Below, piece by piece: positions 57,487 to 64,000 of a DNA stretch of 64,000 nt. The position numbers and the translations under genes were made by a program. The notes beneath the pieces were generated by a model, which saw only the letters and a program-made list of their open reading frames with translations, made no database searches and had not been told where the DNA came from. How positions within the stretch are numbered: the first letter of the stretch is position 1; each line of letters begins with the position of its first letter. Source of the stretch: Planctomycetota bacterium (GTDB taxonomy: Bacteria; Planctomycetota; UBA1135; UBA2386); assembly GCA_028281765.1 (NCBI GenBank), contig JANQJF010000071.1, positions 1 through 64,000 on the forward strand. Direction: 5' to 3'.

Positions 57487-58491
57487 TTACGCGTTCGTGA
57501 CGCCGCCGATCGCCATCGCCTTCTCGGCGAGCGCATCGCGGTCCTTGCGACGCCATTCGATCAGGCTGCGCATGCCGTCCTCGAGATCGATCGTCCAATC
57601 GAAGCCGAGGTCGTCCTTCGCGAGCTTTGGGCAACCGATGCGGTTCGTGACGAACGTCTGGCCGGCTTCCTTGTACTCGATGCCGAGATCGCTGTCCGAC
57701 AGGCGCAGCAGCAGCTCGGTCAGCTCCTTGATCGAGGTGCCGATGCCGCGGCCGACGTTGTAGCACTTGCCCGACGCTTCGGCCTGCATCGCGAGCACGT
57801 TGCTGCGCGCAACGTCGGTCACGTGGATGAAGTCGTACTGCTGGCTGCCGTCCCCGAACACGAGCGGCTTCTCGCCGTGCTCGATGCGGTCGAGGATCTT
57901 GTGCATGACCGCGATGTAGGCGCCCTTGTAGTCCTGCCGCGGACCGTAGACGTTCATGTAGCGCAGGCCGCACCAGCTCAGGTCGTAGCGGACGCCGAGG
58001 CTCTTGAAGAAGTGCTCACCCGCGATCTTGGTCGCGCCGTAGAACGTGTCGTTGTTGTAGACGTGGTCCTCGGTCATCGGGATCTCGACGGCGTTGCCGT
58101 AGACCGACGCCGACGACGAGTAGACGACCCGCTTCACACCCTGGTTGATCGCGGCCATCGCGACGTTGAAGGTGCCGCGAACGTTCGTCTCGAACGCGGT
58201 CTCGGGATACTCGTGGCACTGCAGCAGCCAGAGCGCGGCCAGGTGGAACACGCCGTCGACGCCCTCCATCGCCTTCTCGAGAATGTCGCGCTGCATGATG
58301 TCGCCACCGTGCGGCGAGATCTTGACGCGCGGATCCTTCATCGCCTCGGCGATGTTGCGCATCGAGCCACGGCAGAAGTTGTCGTAGACGATGACCTCAC
58401 CGACGTCGGTCTCGAGGAGCTGGTCGATGACGTGGCTACCGATGAGTCCGCCACCACCGATGACGAGGAGTTTCTTACCGCTGAGATTCAC
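57487..58491 (-). CDS. NAD-dependent epimerase/dehydratase (UDP-glucose 4-epimerase-like)
   Basis: KKLLVIGGGGLIGSHVIDQLL, VYSSSASVYGNAVEIPMTED, YGATKIAGEHFF, RYMNVYGPRQDYKGAYIAV; GTG start. Confidence 0.93.
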   Translation of the reverse strand: MNLSGKKLLVIGGGGLIGSHVIDQLLETDVGEVIVYDNFCRGSMRNIAEAMKDPRVKISPHGGDIMQRDILEKAMEGVDGVFHLAALWLLQCHEYPETAFETNVRGTFNVAMAAINQGVKRVVYSSSASVYGNAVEIPMTEDHVYNNDTFYGATKIAGEHFFKSLGVRYDLSWCGLRYMNVYGPRQDYKGAYIAVMHKILDRIEHGEKPLVFGDGSQQYDFIHVTDVARSNVLAMQAEASGKCYNVGRGIGTSIKELTELLLRLSDSDLGIEYKEAGQTFVTNRIGCPKLAKDDLGFDWTIDLEDGMRSLIEWRRKDRDALAEKAMAIGGVTNA

Positions 58492-58708
58492 GTGTGTTCT
58501 CGGGCGAGGCCCGCCGGAGGGGCGATGCCTCTGAGTCAGGATGGAACCGGTGAATCTACCGGCGGTCGGGATGGGAGTAAAGAAAGCGAACTCGCGGAGA
58601 AGCGCCGGAACGACGCGGGTGACGCGTTTCCCAAAATGCCCGTGACACGGGGGAAGCGCTGCCGGTACCCACGACGACCGCCGCGCGATAGCCTGGAGAG
58701 GACGCACG

Positions 58709-60501
58709 ATGAGCAGCCGCATCCATTCGTCGATCCGCCCCGCCGCCAGCTCGGCCCTGCTCCTGCTGGTGCTCGGCTGCAGCGGCAAGAGCGGCGGCTC
58801 GACGATCATCGAGCCGCCGGAGCCGCCGACGACGCCGAGCCCGGCGCCGACCCCCGCGGACCCGGTCGAACCGGCCCTCCCGCGACTCTTCGCCGAGTTC
58901 GTGGATCGCAACGTCTTCCCGGTCGCGGATCACACGCGCCCGCGACACCTCGACGCGATCCGCACGGTGGGGTTCGCGGACCTCGACGGAGACGGCGATC
59001 TGGACGCGATCGGGCCGGACTTCGTCTGGATCCAGACCGCGCCGGCCCGGTTCGTCGACGAGTCGACGGTCCGTCTGTTTCCGCGCGCCGAGCCGAACGT
59101 GCTCAACTACGCCATGAAACGGCCCGTAGTCCTCGACATCGACGGCGATGGCGACCTGGACTTCTTCACCGGGGCGCACGACCCGAGCCGCCTCTACGTC
59201 AACAACGGCGCCGGTGTGTTCACCGACCAGACCGAGACGCTGGCGCCGCCGCTGCCTGCGGAAACCACACCCGTCGCCGCTGCTGACGTCGATGTCGATG
59301 GGGACCTCGACGTCATCGCCGCCCGCGACTTCGTGCCAGCCGAGCTGCTGCTGAACGACGGGTTCGGTCGGTTCGTGTCCGCCGCCGGGCTCCCGACCAC
59401 CGAGGCGTTCCAGGAAGGCCGGATCGTCGCCGTGCTTCCGTTCGCTGCTAACGGCGACAGCGCACCCGACCTGTACGTCGCTCGCGAATCGTTCTACGCG
59501 GAGGACCCGCCGATCTTCTTCGAGGGCCGCAACGACATCTTCGTCAATGATGGCACCGGGTCGTTCACACCGATCCTGAACGTCTCGGGACCCGACCGGC
59601 CGGTCGCCGCGGACTTCGATGGGACGTTGGCACAGCCCGTACTCTCCTCCCTGGCCTGGAACGGCGTCGGATTCGGCGACTTCGATGCGAACGGCCACGT
59701 CGACATCGTCATCGGCAATCGAGTCGTGTTCGCGAATCCCGGTGGCGGCTGGGATGGCAATCCGTCGATCATCTCCCTCGCATCGTGTTCTTCGGCGGCG
59801 ACCCGGAGGCCGCCTCCACGCGCAACTGCGTCGTCCTGGAGAACGACGGCACGGGCGTGTTCACCGATGTGACAGACACCGTGCTCCCGATCGGCGCGAA
59901 CGAACGCGCGACGTTCGAGCTGCGTGACATGGACTTCGACGGAGACCTCGACCTCGTGCAACTCGACGGTGGCACTCTGTTCTTGCATGAGAACGTCGGG
60001 GGAGTCTTTGCCAATGATCTCGGCCAAGAGGTCGCTGACAATTCGGAGGGCGCGTTCCTCATCGAAGACTTCGACGCGGACGGCGACTGGGACCTCGTGG
60101 TCCACGACGGGGAACGCACGCGCTTTCTCCGCAGCCTGGTCCGCCAGCTCCGCGCACCGCTTCCCCCCGTCCTCGGGCGCAACTACGAGATCGAAGTCCG
60201 CGTCCACCACACGCTCGCCCAAGGCACCGAAACCGTGCTCCCGATGCTCGCGTTCGGCGAGGTCAGACCACCGGTCCACCTCAGCCCGCTCGGCGCGTTC
60301 CGCCTCGCCGGACACCCGACGGTGCCGCTCTCGAAGTTCGCAATCGATCCCGCAAGCGGCAAGGGCTCGACGACGATCGTGATCCCGGACTCTCCCGAGC
60401 TGGCCGACATCCCGTTCGTGCTGCAGGCGGTCGTGCAGCACGACGCCGACCCGGCGACGTGGCGGCTGACCCACGCGGTGCCGGAGCGGGTGGTCCGATG
60501 A
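58709..60501 (+). pseudogene. VCBS/FG-GAP-repeat lipoprotein interrupted by one frameshift near 59770-59790
   Basis: 58709..59872 ADLDGDGDLDAI, LDIDGDGDLDFF, ADVDVDGDLDVI; continues in another frame (59785..60501) MDFDGDLDLVQL, EDFDADGDWDLVV. Confidence 0.8.
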
Positions 60502-60603
60502 ACGGCGGACACTCACTGGCCGTCGAATCAAGTGACTTGGCGACGGCCGAGCGCCCTCAGCGAAGTCGTGCTCAACTGGCGCGCGGATCGTAGACTCGCG
60601 CGC

Positions 60604-61851
60604 GTGACCACCAACGACCAACTGCGAACCTGCGACGTCGCGATCGTCGGCGGCGGCATCGTCGGCCTCGCGACGGCGTACCGCCTGCTGCAGGACCGTC
60701 CCGGAACAGACGTCCTGTTGCTCGAGAAGGAGTCCACGGTCGGCGCGCACCAGACCGGGCACAACAGCGGCGTGATCCACTCGGGGATCTACTACAAGCC
60801 CGGCTCGAGAAAAGCCGAGACCTGTGTGCGCGGCGCGGCCGCGATGAAGGAGTTCTGTCGCGAGCACGGCATCCCGGTCGACCACTGCGGCAAGGTCGTC
60901 GTGGCCACCGACGAGTCCGAGATCCCACGCCTTGACGAACTCGAACGCCGAGGGCGCGCCAACGGCGTACCCGACATGCGGCGCCTGGATCCCGACGGGT
61001 TGCGCGAGATTGAACCGCACGCGACCGGCCTTTCGGCGTTGCACGTCCCCGGCACCGCCGCGGTCGACTACGTCGCGGTGAGCCGCAAGCTCGCCGAACT
61101 CGTGCAGGCGGCGGGCGGCGAGGTGCGCACCGGAGCGCATGTCACCGGGCTTGAACGCGATGGCACTGGTGTGCGTGTCGACGTCGACGACGGCACTCAC
61201 ATCGAAGCCGGCTTCGCGGTCACCTGCGGCGGCTTGCAGTCCGACCGGATCGCACGCGGCACCGCACCGGAAACGCGCACGCGCATCGTGCCGTTCCGCG
61301 GCGAGTACTACGTGCTCGAACCCGACAGCCGCCACTTGGTGCGCGGCATGATCTACCCGGTTCCCGACCCGCGCTTCCCGTTCCTCGGCGTGCACTTCAC
61401 GCGGACCGTCGACGGCGGAGTCGAAGCCGGCCCCAACGCTGTGCTCGCACTGCACCGCGAGGGCTACGGGCGGTTCGCGTTCTCGCTGCGGGACACTGTC
61501 TCGACGCTCACCTTTCCCGGATTCTGGCGTCTCGCCAGCCGACACCTGTCGACCGGCGCCGGCGAGGTCTACCGCTCGTTCAGCAAAGGCGCGTTCACAC
61601 GCGCACTGCAGAAGCTGCTGCCCGGCATCCGTGCCGAGCACCTGCGCCGCGGCGGCTGTGGCATCCGCGCGCAGGCACTCGACCCCCAGGGCAAGTTGGT
61701 CGACGACTTCGTGCTAGCGGAGTCCGATCGCGTTGTTCATGTCCTCAATGCACCTTCACCGGCGGCGACCGCGTCGCTCGCAATCGGCGAACAGATCGCT
61801 GCGCACGTCAGCAACGCACCGGCGATCCGCACGTCTCTCGCGAAACGCTGA
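60604..61851 (+). CDS. lhgO: L-2-hydroxyglutarate oxidase-like FAD-dependent oxidoreductase
   Basis: CDVAIVGGGIVGLATAYRLLQ, HQTGHNSGVIHSGIYYKPGSRKAETCVRGAAAMKEFCREHGIP. Confidence 0.95.
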   Translation: MTTNDQLRTCDVAIVGGGIVGLATAYRLLQDRPGTDVLLLEKESTVGAHQTGHNSGVIHSGIYYKPGSRKAETCVRGAAAMKEFCREHGIPVDHCGKVVVATDESEIPRLDELERRGRANGVPDMRRLDPDGLREIEPHATGLSALHVPGTAAVDYVAVSRKLAELVQAAGGEVRTGAHVTGLERDGTGVRVDVDDGTHIEAGFAVTCGGLQSDRIARGTAPETRTRIVPFRGEYYVLEPDSRHLVRGMIYPVPDPRFPFLGVHFTRTVDGGVEAGPNAVLALHREGYGRFAFSLRDTVSTLTFPGFWRLASRHLSTGAGEVYRSFSKGAFTRALQKLLPGIRAEHLRRGGCGIRAQALDPQGKLVDDFVLAESDRVVHVLNAPSPAATASLAIGEQIAAHVSNAPAIRTSLAKR

Positions 61852-61920
61852 ACCCGTCCGTGTCCAGAGCCGGTCTCTGCGACGCGTGAGGCACAGAGAA
61901 GGAACTCCACTGCCACCACA

Positions 61921-62940
61921 CTAGCCGGCGAAGTACTCCGGGTGCAGCACGAACACCACATCGCGCGCACCGTCGAGGTCGGTCAAGAACTCGAACACCC
62001 GATCCAAGTCGACCGGCCACTCGAGCGCTCCGTCCTCGCCGTGCCGCGCGATCGCCCACTGATCTGCCCCGAGCAGCCAGACGCTGACCTCGTAGCCCCG
62101 CTCGAACACCGGGTGCTCGATCAAATACGCACGCAACCACTCGGGATCGCGCACAGCGTCCGGCGGCGGTTCGAAGAACACCCCGGTCTGCGCCGGAACC
62201 TTCGCCCGCGGCAGCGGCAGGTTCGCCTCGTAGCGCAGCCCGAGTTCATCCATGTCGAGCACTTGCAGCGGAAGGCGTTCGCCATTCCACTTGACGCTGC
62301 GGCGACCGCCCGCGGCGAGTTCGCGGAACACTTCGAAGTTCTCCGCTCCGTACGAACACGCGGCGTTGTGCGCGCACACCGACGGCACTTCCGCGCCGAG
62401 CGAACGCAGCCAGGCGATCTCGGTCTTCACCGCCTCGGCGCCGTCGATTCCCTGCTGGTAGAGCGCGAGCGCATCGACGTGCAGCCCGAGCTCGGCGCCG
62501 GCGACAAGGAAACCGCGCACCAGATCGACGAGTTCGGGGTTGCGGTAGCGCACGCCGTCGACGACACGGACGTAGTACTTGCTCGTGTGCAGCACGAAGA
62601 ACTGCCCGGGCAACCCGAAGCGCGCAAGGTGCCGCGCCGCGCGCAAGCCGGTCGCGGGGTCGTCGTCGAGGTCGAAACGCAGCGCTACGCGGACGCCGCG
62701 ATTGTTCGGCATCGACGCGAAGTCGCCGAGCGGCACGACCTGGAGCTGCGGCCGCGCGCGAAGCCCTTCGATCAGCCGCTCGAAGAGCGAAAACGGGTTC
62801 AACGTCCCAGCCGACTCGCTGATCCCCTGGACGCGCACGACCCGCGCCGCGAAGGGCTCGGTCGGCTCAGTGTCCATCTGGACGCGGTACGCGGCGAACT
62901 CCTGTTCGCCGCGCAACTTGTTGAGCAGGGCGCGGATCAT
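61921..62940 (-). CDS. Polysaccharide deacetylase-like / carbohydrate-active hypothetical protein
   Basis: RVALRFDLDDDPATGLRAARHLARFGLPGQFFVLHTSKYY..ELGLHVDAL; ATGA overlap with the next gene. Confidence 0.65.
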   Translation of the reverse strand: MIRALLNKLRGEQEFAAYRVQMDTEPTEPFAARVVRVQGISESAGTLNPFSLFERLIEGLRARPQLQVVPLGDFASMPNNRGVRVALRFDLDDDPATGLRAARHLARFGLPGQFFVLHTSKYYVRVVDGVRYRNPELVDLVRGFLVAGAELGLHVDALALYQQGIDGAEAVKTEIAWLRSLGAEVPSVCAHNAACSYGAENFEVFRELAAGGRRSVKWNGERLPLQVLDMDELGLRYEANLPLPRAKVPAQTGVFFEPPPDAVRDPEWLRAYLIEHPVFERGYEVSVWLLGADQWAIARHGEDGALEWPVDLDRVFEFLTDLDGARDVVFVLHPEYFAG

Positions 62941-64000
62941 GCCGGCACCCGCGCGCGCACGCGCGTCTCCTGTGGAATCGCCTCGTTGCCGGTCGGGATC
63001 GGCTCGATCGAGATCTCGGTACACCCCACGGCTTCGAGCGTACGCCGCATCCGCGACGGCGACACGTCGTTGTAGAAACACTGGTGCTCTGACTCGTAGG
63101 TGTAGCGGTGCTCGTCGAGTTCGGGGAACCAGCCGCGGTAGCACGTCGCGTGAATCCAGCCGCGTGACGCGCGCACCATCGCGCGCAGGCTCTCGTCGAC
63201 GTCGTACGAATTGTCGATAGTGCCGCTCGAAGTCACCAAGTCGAACCGTTCGCCCAGGTCCTGCGTTACGAAGTCGACGCAACGGTGATCGTGGAGAGGG
63301 TTATCGCGGTTCTGCCTGCACCACTCGACGTTATTCGGGCTCAGATCGATGCCGACGTAACGCCGCTCAGCGAACGCGTCGCAGTAGCCGACCTCGAGGC
63401 CGCAGCCGAAGTCGACGATTGAACGGATCGAGTCGTCGGCAGACACCCAGTCGATCAAGTCGCGGTGCACGCGTTCGCGACTCTCGAACATCCACTCGTA
63501 CCAGTCGATGCCGCCCTCGTGATCGATCCACCACTGGCCGTACTCCGCGGGACGCCACTCCGCAGCGGGCTCGGCGACGAACCCGAGCTCCGTCATCGCC
63601 GGACCGGCGATGCGCCAGAAGCGATCGCGCATTCCGCTGTCCCAATGCGTCCAGGCCGGGTACTTGTTCGACTCGCCGATGCGGTCGCCGAGCGAGTTGA
63701 CCCTGCTCTCGAGCGATTCGCGTACCGCACTGCCTTCGACTCCTTCGAGACCGAGGAACTCGACAACCTCGAGGATGCGGTCGGAATCGACGTTCGTGTA
63801 GTCGAGCTCGATCCAGTCGCTCGCCGGGATCCGCGCTAGCTGCGCGCGGTACTCACGATTCGATCGCGACCAGTAGTACGCGCACATCTCTTCGCGCGAC
63901 AGATGCTCCCATTCTGCCGCCAGCGGCTCGCCAGCGAGCGGCCGAGGACGCGAGTAGTCGCTCGTGTCCAGGTGCCCCGGCAGTTTCGCGGCCGCGGCAA
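62937..64000 (-). CDS. Sulfotransferase-like N-terminal region fused to SAM-dependent methyltransferase (5' end outside window)
   Basis: Frame stays open to the window edge: KLPGHLDTSDYSRPRPLAGEPLAAEWEHLSREEMCAYYWSRSNREYRAQLARIPASDWIELDYTNV..; C-terminal IVDFGCGLEVGYCDAFAERRYVGIDLSPNNVEWCRQ. Confidence 0.78.
   Translation of the reverse strand, partial: AAAAKLPGHLDTSDYSRPRPLAGEPLAAEWEHLSREEMCAYYWSRSNREYRAQLARIPASDWIELDYTNVDSDRILEVVEFLGLEGVEGSAVRESLESRVNSLGDRIGESNKYPAWTHWDSGMRDRFWRIAGPAMTELGFVAEPAAEWRPAEYGQWWIDHEGGIDWYEWMFESRERVHRDLIDWVSADDSIRSIVDFGCGLEVGYCDAFAERRYVGIDLSPNNVEWCRQNRDNPLHDHRCVDFVTQDLGERFDLVTSSGTIDNSYDVDESLRAMVRASRGWIHATCYRGWFPELDEHRYTYESEHQCFYNDVSPSRMRRTLEAVGCTEISIEPIPTGNEAIPQETRVRARVPA

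Noticed and set aside
56110-59286. 1058-aa + strand ORF, the longest in the window
   Set aside because: Runs antisense through asnB and an epimerase and then out of frame in the VCBS gene; Arg/Val/His/Asp-biased translation with no recognisable motif.

Overview
High-GC bacterial chromosome window, probably from a Planctomycetota-like lineage (inferred from protein style, not tested). It is densely coding with about 45 credible genes on both strands. The left two thirds hold secreted and lipoprotein hypotheticals plus metabolic and enzyme genes: YfhO-like membrane protein, Fe-S photolyase-like protein, threonine dehydratase family, DUF885, Nramp-like, old-yellow-enzyme-like, FAS1, radical SAM, purple-acid-phosphatase-like, S46 peptidase, FtcD fusion, Ser/Thr kinase-FGE fusion, PDZ protease, and an ECF sigma factor fused to carboxypeptidase-regulatory-like repeats. 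From about 42.9 kb to the right edge lies a surface-polysaccharide locus. It contains a WbpB/E/D/I-like set for a diacetamido-mannuronate-type sugar, two AsnB-like amidotransferases, glycosyltransferases, epimerases and a sulfotransferase-methyltransferase fusion. The strongest unexplained signal is a compact intergenic minus-strand element at about 26.17-26.39 kb. It carries a 17-nt perfect complement of the canonical 16S rRNA 3' tail (an extreme Shine-Dalgarno), a 12-aa Cys-rich mini-ORF (MCCCDLFGGLHV), a nested rod-like RNA fold whose G-U pair favours the minus strand, and a perfect 14-bp terminator-like hairpin. Other notable items are a RAYT-like transposase homologue with a histone-H1-like Lys tail and an apparently missing catalytic Tyr, with a nearby 19-bp-armed palindromic repeat family, and a decayed pilus gene cluster. 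No CRISPR array, rRNA gene or convincing tRNA was found. All assignments are by eye, with no database searches.
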